The position numbers and the translations under genes are program-made. The notes under the pieces are model-generated. The model worked only from the letters and a program-made list of their open reading frames with translations, did not search any database and had not been told where the DNA came from. Positions 47,377 through 59,538 of a DNA stretch of 64,000 bases are shown in pieces. The DNA lies in NCBI GenBank assembly GCA_024220505.1, contig JAKZZE010000016.1, positions 62,001 through 126,000 of the forward strand. Reading direction: 5' to 3'. The DNA comes from Rhizopus arrhizus. Taxonomy: Eukaryota > Mucoromycota > Mucoromycetes > Mucorales > Rhizopodaceae. Within the stretch, counting starts at the first letter, position 1. Every line of letters begins with the position of its first letter.

Positions 47377-48928
47377 ATGTCCAATACCAATTCAACAGGT
47401 TTTGCTATTTGAGTAGATGAAACAAGTACAGGCTAACAAGTCATCTAGATTCTTCACCCGCTGGTATTATTGTCCACAAACCAGATGAACGTCCATCCGA
47501 GAGACCTCCACCTCCGTATACAAAAGAACCACGCACATCAGATACAGCCGACTATGGCAGTATTCATGATGAACAAACCGGGTTATTAACACCTTCAACA
47601 GCCAAACAGCCTCACCCTCAAGACCCAGAAGATGCAGACCCAGGTCTTTGACTTTGTCCACTGAACAACCCAAAACAACTAAACTTTCCCCTCTCTCTCT
47701 CTCTTCTCTATAGATCCCTTACCACTTCCTGATCGAGCATCCACCGGTGCCAACTCGAGCCAAAATCGCAAGAGGTGGTTCCCGCTCCTGCTTGTCTTGT
47801 GCTTCATCTCCATCAACATCTACCTCTTTGGCGACTGGGCGGACCCCAGCGCACCTGAACGCTGTCAAGGACAGACGGCCTGGGCTGATTTGCCCGACAG
47901 GATTCGATTCGGAAAGAAGATGGAGATCGTCCTGGACGGCCAAGTGTCAGGTGGCCAACTGAGGGTCACACCAGTCGAGCAAGGGGGGTATGTGAAGAGC
48001 ATGATCATGGCCCCAGCCAGTCTTCAAAAGGACATGTCATTTGAATTGCAAGAGGACGAGGAGGAAGTGAAGCTGACGTTATTTATGCCCAAGACCGACC
48101 CGGGCTGCATCCAAGCCCAGCTGGATATTGCCCTGCCTCACGACGCCACTCGCCTCGCGATCACGTTTGCCAACGTGGCCATCCAAGTCGATCCCCTCCA
48201 AGACCTTGACACGCTCTACATCCGCAACAGGAACGGAGACATCGCACTCGGCGCCTGGTCCGGCCGATCCCTTTGGTTGATCAATGCCAATGGCCAGATT
48301 ACGGCCACTGACACCCTGACTGGGCACGACTGGGTCTCGATCGAGAATGCGAACGGGGGGATTGAGCTCTTGGCGGTGGAGGTCAAGGACAGGATCCGTC
48401 TCAAGACCAGCTCGGGTCACGTACGCGTCTTGGGATCCTTGGTGGCCGATGACCAAGTGACCGTCCAGGCCACGAACGGACCGCTGCTGCTGTCCGGAAG
48501 GACCATGGCAGATCGAGTGTATGTGCAGAATGCGAATGGACCGATCGAACTGAGCGAGGTGGTGGCCAAAGAACAAGTCGTCCTCAAGACCTCCAATGCG
48601 CCCATCAGAGCAAGCGTGGCAGGTGAAAAGAAGAACCAGGTGCTGGTGTCGACAAGCAATGATCTCATTGACTTACATATGGTGAGTTGCAGAATACAGT
48701 CATTCTCTTGTTCTGACGTGTGAATAGACGGATGAATTTGAAGGTCATTTTGTGTTTAGTACGTCTTCATCGAATGGGATCCAGGTGGCCAAAGATGACA
48801 GTGTGCATTATACACAAGACGCTGGATATATCAAAAGAGGCTATCGACATAAATCGGATGATAAAGGAGACCTTCAAGTCATAACGAGTAACGGTGACAT
48901 TCATGTGGCATTCGATATTCCTTCATAA
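47377..48928 (+). CDS. Membrane-anchored beta-solenoid (DUF4097-like) protein, second of tandem pair
   Basis: Four exons (47377-47398, 47449-47643, 47714-48681, 48728-48928) join in phase to give 461 residues. The N-terminal 90 residues are Pro-rich and hydrophilic (ERPPPPYTKEPRTSDTADYG). One hydrophobic segment (WFPLLLVLCFISINIYLFG, about residues 94-112), preceded by basic residues (NRKR), suggests a type II membrane protein with the solenoid outside. Repeats then run to the end: NRNGDIALGAW, NANGQITATD, NANGGIELLAV, KTSSGHVRVLG, ATNGPLLLSG, NANGPIELSEV and KTSNAPIRAS. The arrangement with its neighbour points to tandem duplication followed by gain or loss of the anchor. Its function is unknown; a wall or surface scaffold role is only a guess. 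Confidence 0.87.
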
Positions 48929-49051
48929 AAATGCACATTCAATAAAAAGAGTCCCTTTTGAGTCCCTTTTATCTGAGTTTTTTTCTTTTTAAAAAAAAAA
49001 GAGAGGAGGCTGATGACTTTATTATTAATCCAATTTGTATTTTTAAGAATT

Positions 49052-50105
49052 TCACGCTTGGTGTGACAATAGATCCACAAGACCACTGATACAATAATAA
49101 TTTGCTTCCTGCAATAATTCTTCCCGACTAATATTAAAATGAAAGTGAGCCTTAGTAAAATGATTTGATGTATTTTACATTGTTCTATCTTGAAGTATAA
49201 CAGGTGGAATCTAGAACAGAATAGATTAATAAACATGAAGTCCAACTAAATCATTTACCCTTAAATCTCGAAGGTAATTCAGCACCAATCTAAAGTGTGT
49301 AGGATCACGATCAATAAAGTAAGACCCATCCGATTCAACCGAAAGGAGATGTCTTCCGGAAAACATGGATGCCAATAGACTCGTTGGATCTCGACATAGC
49401 GTACTTAACGAGGTCTCAAATAGACTGCCACCCACATTCAAGCGCACTTTTTCACTGGGTTCGAATCGAATTTGTTTTGGTACACTTTGCTTTACTGTTT
49501 GATTGACTTGTCTACACTTGTCTACCAAGTCATTATGTAATTCATGATATTTTGAATCCATCTTGGTTTGATATTCTGATTTTGCTTTATCCATGACTGA
49601 ATCCACATCTTGCATCTTTTCCATGGCTGCATAGATTCTTTTGTAAATCTTTATCCTTGAATGATCAAACGACTCATTCAGTGAATCATACTGTGCTTTA
49701 TAATCTATTCACTGTCCATCAGGCCTACCTCGCTCCTTTCACTGTCAACTTACCTTTCCATTCCGCCGTGGGTTGAATATGACATCTTTTCATGTAATCC
49801 ACAATAGGTTCTGTGGATGAAAGTAAATGTCCGTGTCTTTCAAACTCTTCATCACAGACATCTTCTGCAGCAGTAAACATGGATCCATCATCGTTATTTC
49901 TTTGTGAATCCTCATAATCGCTATCATATTCTTGATAATAGGAAGAAGAAAGCCGACTCTCATTATAATCTTGATAGACAATTTCAGACAGTGAAGGTTG
50001 ATGATGTAAAGGAGACCTTCTTGGATAATAGTGAGGTCTCCAGGTAGATGGTGGTTCAAATATATCTAAATAGAATGTGTTCTTACTAGACACTTGTCTT
50101 TTCAT
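49052..50105 (-). CDS. BTB/T1 (potassium-channel tetramerisation-like) domain protein
   Basis: The start is MKRQVSSKNTFYLDIF at 50105. The N-terminal part is acidic, Tyr/Ser-rich and probably disordered (YYQEYDSDYEDSQRNNDDG). A short coiled-coil stretch follows (AMEKMQDVDSVMDKAKSEY). The T1-type BTB domain reads VRLNVGGSLFETSLSTLCRDPTSLLASMFSG and YFIDRDPTHFRLVLNYLRDL. The end is reconstructed over two small introns, giving REELLQEANYYCISGLVDLLSHQA and a stop at 49054-49052. No transmembrane segment is present, so it resembles soluble KCTD proteins, which form oligomeric adaptors, often for cullin-3 ligases. The final exon joins are less certain than the rest. Confidence 0.82.
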
Positions 50106-50117
50106 TTTCTATTATCC

Positions 50118-50118
<1 letters not shown>

Positions 50119-50158
<40 letters not shown>
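50119..50158. repeat. Poly(A) tract, 40 nt, upstream of the BTB/T1 gene
   Basis: A run of 40 A lies between the RhoGAP stop (50245) and the BTB gene start (50105) on the minus strand. Since only about 140 bp separate the two genes, this run is most of the BTB gene's upstream region and could act as a nucleosome-excluding promoter element. Confidence 0.85.
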
Positions 50159-50161
<3 letters not shown>

Positions 50162-50244
50162 AGAGAAAGAAGAGAGGCAGTGATTGTTTTTGTCGTGTGA
50201 TCCGGTCTTATTTCAGGTACGTGGTACAAAAAGAGCTACTTCAT

Positions 50245-52219
50245 TTATTGTTCAATACGGTATCCAATGACTCGAGTGATGTCGGGCTCATAAAGACAAA
50301 GAGAAGGATCGAGTTGGATTTGATTGATCAAGGTTCTCAAAAAGGCCTGTTCGTATTTTGAATTTTTAAACACGGTCGTTAAACTTTCGGATGGACAACG
50401 CAAAAAATTAGGCGCAAAGACCATGGCGAGATTATTGACATTCATCAAAGTATGTGTGATGACCTCTGGCAGATTGAATTCCTAATAGAGTATCAGCCTA
50501 TACCGCTTGCGAGTCATGATGGTTTTGTTTACCTGCAAGAAATTAATTATAAATAAAGCGATTCGTCTATTGGTATCTGGTAAAGTGTTGATGATGGCAA
50601 TGGCCTTATCCGCATCCTCTGCGGATTGAATACAGTCATAATAACTTTCAGAAGGAATGATTGGATCCGTTAAATCTCTCAGCCAATACTTGAGTAGTGA
50701 AGCTGGCACGTTAGGATCTGTGATACCCTCTGCATCATAATTCCCATTCTCTATACGAACTCGCTACATGTCAATCAGTACGGTTCAAAAAACAAAACAT
50801 GAGGGCTGCTTACGAGATCAGTGACTGCATCTGCATCACCCGGGATACGAAAGATGCCTTCTGAGACCTTTCCGTTAATTTCTCGCACTGCATTAGCCAG
50901 AAAGGGAACTACCTTGGGTATCTTGAGCGTCGTATCCTTGTGAGCTTGCATCTCCATCATCAACTGGAGCGATTCGCCAAACACGGACGGTTTGAAGGGC
51001 GCTTCCTTTGCACGCGCAATCTCGGCTGCCGTCAGGACCTTTCCTTTGGCACCTCGTTTACAGATCTTGACCAACCTGCTGGATACGTGTTGACTGATGA
51101 CGGACACCTTGACATCAATCGAATTGTGATGTTGTTCAACAAAATCCGATAGATAACTTTCAAGGTCTTTAGAAGGAGGAAATGTGACACTGACGATACA
51201 GAGTAATTCCCAACCTTTATGGACACTGGCCCTATGAGATCTCGTATGAGGATTTGAAGAACACATTTATTTTTTCTTACGGGTTTGGATTGTCATGCAG
51301 TTGTTTACAGAGTTGAACATAAATTTCATCTCTCATTTGTCCTTTGGTGATACCACAGTTTAGAATGGTCTGTATGTCTTGCACTTCATCTTTACACCTT
51401 GATTTATCACCCATGATCATTTGGATCAGTTTGAAACATCTCAATGCGTCCTTGTAGAGTTCTTTGTTCATCATGATCAGTGGTTGAGGAATGGAATCCT
51501 ACGGTGGGGAATCACTGTATTAGTCACTGCATTCTATTTTCTCATCTCTCTTTACTCTGGTCCACTTTAACATTTCATCCATCGGTACCGTTCGTCTGAA
51601 CAAGCCCTTTTTATGGGTCGCAAAGAACTTGTGTGCAAATCCATCGATTGCAAATCGATTGATCTCTTGCTGTAATCCTTTAGGTAAGCTGGGTCTATTC
51701 TCGGTTAGTCTCTCGATCGATTCGTTTGACATCGGTGATCACGGCTTACTTTTTTAAGGTGGGAGTAGGTGTAGCAGGTGGTGAGGGTTGATTTATGGGA
51801 TTCATGGCAAGGGCAGCATCTGAAATTGAAATTTTGATTGAGTTTGGTTTGTCTGTTGGATAGAATGTGTACCTGGATTTTGATAGATGGGTAAACTGAT
51901 AGCCATCGAATGTCTATTCGATGTTCTTGACACAAAGCTTTTAATGGAAAGACGTTTTGATTTAAATAAATAGGATTGTCTTGAAACCATCGTTTCCTGT
52001 GTAATACAATGTAAGAAAAAAAAAAAAAAAAAAAAAAAAAAAGATTGGGGAAATAAAAAAAAAGGCAAACTTTTTTTTTTTGTTTACTTTTATAGTGCTT
52101 TGATTTAAAGGGTCATTTTCATTATTTGGTATATGATCCAAAGCATCTTTTTCTGATGTAGATCTTTGATATGTACTATCTGTAATGGTTATCTCTGGTA
52201 AATTCACTATTTCACTCAT
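50245..52219 (-). CDS. MyTH4-RhoGAP protein
   Basis: The start is MSEIVNLPEITITDSTYQR at 52219. After short N-terminal exons, a MyTH4 domain is recognisable from INRFAIDGFAHKFFATHKKGLF, LYKDALRCFKLIQMIMGDKS and ITKGQMRDEIYVQLCKQLH to KGWELLCIVSVTFPPSKDLE. A RhoGAP domain follows: VPFLANAVREINGKVSEGIFRIPGD (with the arginine finger in the GIFRIPG motif), PASLLKYWLRDLTDPIIPS, and NNLAMVFAPNFLRCP near the end. RhoGAPs switch off Rho-family GTPases. MyTH4 domains bind cytoskeletal partners and are known in this combination from animal ARHGAP39-type proteins. There is no motor or FERM domain. The junction near 51735 is uncertain. Confidence 0.86.
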
Positions 52220-52646
52220 TTTTTTAAAAAAAAAAAAAAAAAAAAAAGGATTAATTACACATACGCGCGCGAACGTGAATTATTTGAACAAAAAAAGAGG
52301 AAAAGAGGCGAAAAAAATAGATTACTTTTTTGTGGATCGACTCCAATTGGAGACGTTTGCACGTGTCATTTGTATATCTAATGTCTGTGTGTTTAATAAA
52401 AAATAAAAAAAAATTTTTTTTGTTTCCCACCTCCCCTTTTCTATAAACAGCCACATCTATTTTTATAAATCATCCTACATTAAAGTAAATTGTGCCCTAA
52501 AAGAGAGAGAAAAAGAGAGAGAAAAAAAAAAAAAAAAAAAAGGGAGACAAAAATAGACAGTTTCAGAAATGCACGTGCACTAAAAAAATATCTCAGCCTT
52601 TTTTTTTTCTTTTGTTTTTCTCTTTTTTTTTAATCGAGTTCAAAAA
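52220..52646. promoter_or_regulatory. Divergent promoter region, RhoGAP / S6K-like kinase
   Basis: This is the shared upstream region of two divergent genes. It holds A/T runs (52228-52247, 52524-52540) and GA-rich tracts (AGAGAGAGAAA near 52503) but no clear TATA box. Confidence 0.5.
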
Positions 52647-54148
<1,502 letters not shown>

Positions 54149-54780
54149 AAGAAAATACTTTGTATTTATACAAAAATGAATAAAAAACGGGACACTGCTC
54201 AGTGAAACACGCTTCGATTGGCAAAAAGTCAATAAACCAAAAGTTCACTAGACTTGTGAGAAAAGAAACAATATTCATCGCTGGGCGGTGGGATGATTGT
54301 GAGATAATATGGATTGATTCAAGCAGTGAAAGTCGTGTCACAGGATGGTTGATTACAAAAGTCCCAGTCAAAAAGTAAAAAGAAAATGACATGCTACACT
54401 GAATAAGTAAAAATTCTATTAACAGAATGGGATTGACATGATTTGCACAAGTCTTTCTTTGAAAATCAAATAGCGTTGTCTTTCATAAGATGACAGATTA
54501 TGCACAAGTGATTTTCGAATAAAAAAAAAACATGTAAGCACATGGCTTTTGAAAAAAAAAAAAAAAAAAAAAAATTATTCTGCGTACATTCATCCATCGA
54601 TCTACCTACAAAACACGTCATCATACAGTTTAAGTAGGAGCCGAAAAGCAAAAAAAAAAAAAAAATCGTGAGGTTTTGATAGCTGCATCAAGAATTTCTT
54701 TTCCCCCCAAAAACAATTTTTTTTTTCTCTTCCCACTGTGCAAGCGCGCCTTTTTTTTTTTTTTTTCTCAAATAATTTAT
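54149..54780. other. Intergenic region
   Basis: Contains several A runs and, just upstream of 54781, a T run of about 16 with pyrimidine-rich DNA, probably the leader of the next gene. No gene is called here. Confidence 0.5.
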
Positions 54781-56115
54781 ATGGAAGAGTCAAGTACAAG
54801 ACAAAGCTCCAAGTTATCATTAGGCTCTTCACCTTCTGTGTTGAGTGAAGGCGATGATGACCCATTGGAACTCGATGCCACTTTATCAGCTCTGGAAGAC
54901 GACGACGATGACCTGTCTGCTCTCAACAGTATCTTACAGACCGGTTCACCCGGTTCACTGTCTAATGAAGAAGTGCTGGATGACGATTTACAGTCGGACA
55001 ATTCCTCACTTTCTTCTGCACCGGACGATTTCCCACTCTCCAGGTCGGCTTCTCCTGAAGCACCCGAGGAAGTCAGCAGGAAACGAAAAGGTGAGCAACC
55101 AGATCAAGGTCCTTCCAAACGGTCAAAGGCAGAAGAGAGTGTTGAGGGACAAGAAGAGAAAGGAGATGGTTCTGAAACGGATAGCAAAAATGAGTTGAAA
55201 GAAGAAAAGAAGGAGATACCAGAAAGAAAAGAAGAAGAGGATGAAAAGGAAAAAGAGGATGAAAAAAAAGTGGGCATCGACCTTCAAGAAGGAAAAGAAG
55301 AAGAAAAGATGGATAGTGAAATAGCAGGTAAATGGGAAAGAAGAGGAGAATGATTTAAAAACTAAACAGAATGGATAGAGAACGATGAGGATTATCAACA
55401 AAGACATAAAGAAGCACTTGATGCACTTACTCATATTGAACTTGAATTTGCCAGATTAAGAGACAAGTAAGAACAAGGATGATGAAAGGAGGGGGGGTAT
55501 TGATACTTATGCTTGTTAGAATGTATCAAGAGAAAATGTCTGAATTAAATGATGAAGCATTGATGATTGCAAATGGTACACATCCAGAGTTAGTGTCATT
55601 AATGGCAGAAATAGAAGAAAAGAAGGGAAAGAGGATCAGTAGTGCAGAAGCATGGCGTGAGCATCAATATGCCAATTTTAAGAAACAGTACGAAGGATTT
55701 GAATATCAAGCAAATATACATTTTATGGCAAGTTTCCCTTTTTTTTAAAAAAAAAATCGACTCATCCTGACCCTCCTCCCTTTAGTCACAGAAAAACGCG
55801 TTAAGACGTGACTTGTTGAGTGATATTCATAATAAAAATGGAGTATGGAAAACGAACGCAAGAAACTGAATGAGGTGTCAACAGGTAAATTCCTTGTTCA
55901 AAAAAGACGCGTCAATTGACCTTGTTATAGATCGCTTATTGTTATTCCCTGATGGAAGAGAGATGATGCTGCATAAAAGAGAATTAAAAGAAGAAACGAG
56001 TGAATTGAGTGAGATGAAGGAAACCATCGGATTTCCTATGGCACCTAACCCAAAAGGACTTAATTCACAAGACATTGATGAAGACTTGAGATTATTGGGT
56101 ATTCATCATTCATAA
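54781..56115 (+). CDS. Sds3/Dep1-like histone deacetylase complex subunit
   Basis: The start at 54781 (MEESSTRQSSKLSLGSS) is preferred because the frame above it runs through a poly(T) leader. About 180 Ser/Asp/Glu-rich residues include a basic KRKGEQPDQGPSKRSK patch and a Glu/Lys tract. A Sds3-like domain (PF08598 type) follows over small exons: ALDALTHIELEFARLRDK, MYQEKMSELNDEALMIANGTHPEL, and a helical continuation. Proteins with this domain are core subunits of Rpd3L/Sin3 corepressors. Two splice joins are unusual. A GC donor (ATG|GCAAGT near 55730) is needed to keep the frame. A 42-nt intron from about 55842 (GTATGG...CAACAG) would join NKNG to VNSLFKKD. The last exon ends DIDEDLRLLGIHHS. 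Confidence 0.8.
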
Positions 56116-56307
56116 CAATCACAATCACATTTAAACTTATACCCCCACTCTCTCTCCTCTCTCTCTCTCTTTTCCTCCCCCTTTTTTTAATTGCCTGCCG
56201 TCACCTTTTGTATCATATTATTTTGTCATTAGAATTATTACACGTGCAAGCATTAAATAATAATTTTTTTTTTTTATTTTTTTTTACCTTTTCTTCTTCT
56301 TTATTGA

Positions 56308-56911
56308 ATGACAGAAAGTTCAAGTCATTTTTTACTTTCTTTATCCAAGGATGTGTCGATGGAAGATGATACATTCTCAAAAGATTTGCTTTGTCAATTT
56401 GATAAAAAAAGATCTCAACTTCACTTTGAATTAGGCTTATTAGCAAAGGCAAGTGAAACGTGTTGTACACAATTTGAATTATTAAACATGCCGACAGGCG
56501 CCTTCCTCGTTAGAACAATTGACATCAAAAGAACCAAACCAACATACCTCCTCTTTAAAGAATCTATTCAATAAATCTTCTGCTTTCATAAAGTCAAAGA
56601 TCGAATCATTAAGAAACCTTGCCTCCATCGAACCATCAGCCAAGAAGGTCATGATGAAAACAACCATTCATTTCGAACCACGACCGCACACACAACTCAC
56701 GCCTTTACCGTTCATGCCACCCACCATCACTCACTATCCACCAAAGCCACTTGTTTATTCACCCATAGAACCCCTTCAACCACCATCCAATAAGCAGCTA
56801 TTATTTCATCGTCTATCAATGCCACTCATGAAAGCATACAACCATCACTCCTCTGATCATCGATTCATTCGCAGAAGAAAGTCTGAACCAGAAAACAAAA
56901 CCAAAAAGTAA
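56308..56911 (+). CDS. Small basic hypothetical protein
   Basis: Two exons, 56308-56452 and 56514-56911, join in phase to about 180 residues. The intron begins GTGAAA and ends CGTTAG. The N-terminal part is acidic/amphipathic (SKDVSMEDDTFSKDLLC). The middle is helical (SLKNLFNKSSAFIKSKIESLR). The rest is Pro/His-rich and ends in a strongly basic tail (RRRKSEPENKTKK). There is no signal peptide or membrane segment. I recognise no domain. It follows the Sds3-like gene on the same strand by about 190 bp. Confidence 0.65.
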
Positions 56912-57121
56912 CTATTTTTCATTTCAATTTATAATAAAAAAAAATAAAAAAAAACTTTATCAAAAAGTTAAAAAAAAAACAACTTGTTTTTTTTGTTTGC
57001 CAAAAATTGACCAGTCAACAAGTACAGTTCACTGGTACCAAATAATGTAATTTGGGGTTCGGCAGTTACTCATCAGTTAGGACCTCACTTGAGTAAGCAG
57101 TTCCCCTTGAAAAGGACAAAG

Positions 57122-57163
<42 letters not shown>

Positions 57164-58203
57164 AAAAAAAAAAGTTTTTATGCGTGGTGGTATGTGACTC
57201 GTGATAGTTTAAAGTCAGACAAGCTTTCACTGTTATGATTGGGTATAATTTGAAAACCAAGAGTCACTATGGCAATCATCATGTGCCACAAGCCATTTTC
57301 TCTGCTTGAACCAGACCGATCCTTTCCAGAGACGATTTAAGATGAAGAACGTTCTAATTGAGTTTGACAGTCCACAGATGATTTAATAACATATTCTATT
57401 GAATGAGAAATAAGAGAGTTCAAGTTCAGAAAGGGATGGATTTCCTCTGGATTACAAGACACGACTGTTAGACAGAAAGATGAGGAATTTGCCTTGCTCT
57501 ACCTGATTGAACAAAAAGAGGATTAAAGGCACCCTACATACCTGACAGTGAAATCGTTTTACAATTGAATTTTCTTTTTTCTTCTGAAATGTCTTTAGGA
57601 AAGGGTTCTTTGATCACATTCCTCAACATCAAGTCGGTGTAAGTCATGAATAGCATTTGATTCTATCTTTTATGTGAAAAACAAAACTCGAAATTATTTT
57701 TTTTTATTTTTTTAATGGTGATCCACAGGCTCTATCCACATAAATGATCACACTGTTGCTTTGTCGATCCACAATGCCTCTCTCATTCTGGTTTTATGTC
57801 TGATCCATAAAAGGCAAATAAATTCAATTACCTTTCAATCCCAGTGAAAGATCACCAAAGCCTTCAGTATCCATCACCTTGGATACCCTTACGTTTAGGT
57901 GTAGATGATATAAAAGAGGGAAGTTCATTTGAAAACAATAAACGATTCACAGCGGGGTGCTGTATTCAGCCAGGATTATTTAAATCAAATTCAATTATTA
58001 ATAAAATACAAGTAGGTTCAACACTTGAAAATTGTTTCATGTGCTTCATTTATCAGAATTGCACAGACTTCCTTTTTCGGAATATTTATAATTGTGAAAA
58101 AAAAAAAAAAAAAAAAAAAGAAAAAATAATGTGTGTACATTTTTTTTTTCTTCTTCTTCATTTCTTTCTTATTTTTTTATCTATTTTTTTTTTTTGTTAA
58201 ACA
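56912..58203. other. Long intergenic region, possible gene debris
   Basis: Includes a 40-A run at 57122-57161. A few frames look weakly protein-like, such as APYIPDSEIVLQLNFLF near 57530 and a 118-codon frame at 57844-58200. Neither matches anything recognisable or forms an exon chain, so no gene is called. Confidence 0.4.
57122..57161. repeat. Poly(A) tract, 40 nt
   Basis: An uninterrupted run of 40 A in the intergenic region. Confidence 0.85.
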
Positions 58204-58747
58204 ATGGGTTGTTGTAATTCGATACCACATCGAGAAGAAAATACTCGATCGACAAGTAAGAATGATGATAAAAAGGATATATTTTTCCTAAATTCATTCT
58301 ATAGTCAATAACAATGTCATTCGAGAACAGTCAACGATAGGGGACGCAAACATTAAAAAACCAGAGGCAGCAGTGACATCTTCCTTGAATTCAACTGACA
58401 ATGCAGAGAAAAAGGAACCTTATGGTTCACCACAGCCACTACCATCACTACCACCCTCCAGCGGAAATCCTTATCCGATCCTGGTTCGACTCTCGAGTGA
58501 TGGACAAGACATCACGATCCAATTGCCTACCGAACCACCTTACCTTTCTGTCGCTGCACTCAAACAGCAACTGCTGCTCTACACCACTGCGAATAATATC
58601 AAATTAATTTATCTCGGACGTATCCTCTCTGATCAATACCTGATCGCACCCACCGGTAGTCCTATCACACCCAAAAATCATAAAACAACAATTATTCAAA
58701 TACAAAAAGAATGTGTCTTACAAGCCATGATTTCTAAAGTGCCGTGA
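58204..58747 (+). CDS. N-terminally acylated ubiquitin-like domain protein
   Basis: Two exons (58204-58255, 58305-58747) join in phase to 164 residues. The N terminus, MGCCNSIPHREE, has Gly2 for myristoylation and Cys3/Cys4 for palmitoylation, so a peripheral membrane location is predicted. A Ser/Pro-rich linker (PLPSLPPSSGNPYP) follows. The C-terminal half looks ubiquitin-like: LVRLSSDGQDITIQLP, VAALKQQLL and NIKLIYLGRILSD, the last resembling the beta5 region of ubiquitin folds (also seen in Dsc3/DUF2407-type domains). There is no C-terminal Gly-Gly, so it is not conjugated like ubiquitin. Specific function is unknown. UBTD-type N-myristoylated proteins are a possible analogy. Confidence 0.8.
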
Positions 58748-59538
58748 ATTATTTTGTATTATTTATTTTAATATTTCATGGAAATCGTCTGGAACTAATT
58801 TTCCAATCTTAAATCCTTGCTATATTCTTGTATTTTTCCTTCTTCTTTTTTATATACTTGTTCATCATATAAAAATGAATATCTCTCTCTTTTACACACA
58901 CACATGCAGGGGATGATTTATACCCAATGTGCATTTGAGATCAAACTTCAAATTTTTTTTTTTTTCTATTTGCATAAAGAAGGCATCCAATCTCTATATG
59001 CATTCATCTTTATGGTCATCCAACACGTTTCATGCCCTCATCACCATACAAAAGTCCTCATCAGACTTACTGACTAGTCTTTTCTCTCTCATTTTATGCA
59101 CCTCTCTTTGTGAACCATTTTCTGATCTATCCTTCATGCTTCCTCTTTAGATCCACTCATTACCCTTTTCATACCACAGTCCCTTTTAAAGAGAATTGGT
59201 TGGCATGGATCTAAAAGAGGTTTTTAGAATGGAATTGTTTTGAATTCCTTAAACAGTCTACAGAAAAAATAATGCTTCGCAGCAACAGATTCACACACGA
59301 CATTGAACATTCGGGAATTATTTTTATCAAACCACTTTTCGCAGAAAAAAAAAAATCAATGTAAACTCATGGAAACATCGTTTGCTCTTTTTTTTTTTCT
59401 TAACACCCAGTACCAAACAATCTTATAATATTGAAGAGGGGGGAATCAAGGCATTGCATGATTGAGATAATTACAGATTTCAACCAAAAAGTCATTTATT
59501 AGTTTCTCTTTTTTTTTTTTTTTGGCGCTATTTAATTA
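58748..59538. other. Intergenic region between convergent genes
   Basis: Pyrimidine-rich with T runs near 58950 and 59510; no supported gene. It separates the 3' ends of the ubiquitin-like gene (plus) and RPN1 (minus). Confidence 0.5.

Noticed and set aside
54676..54780. Upstream extension of the Sds3-like frame
   Set aside because: It translates a T-rich leader into Phe runs; the Met at 54781 fits better.
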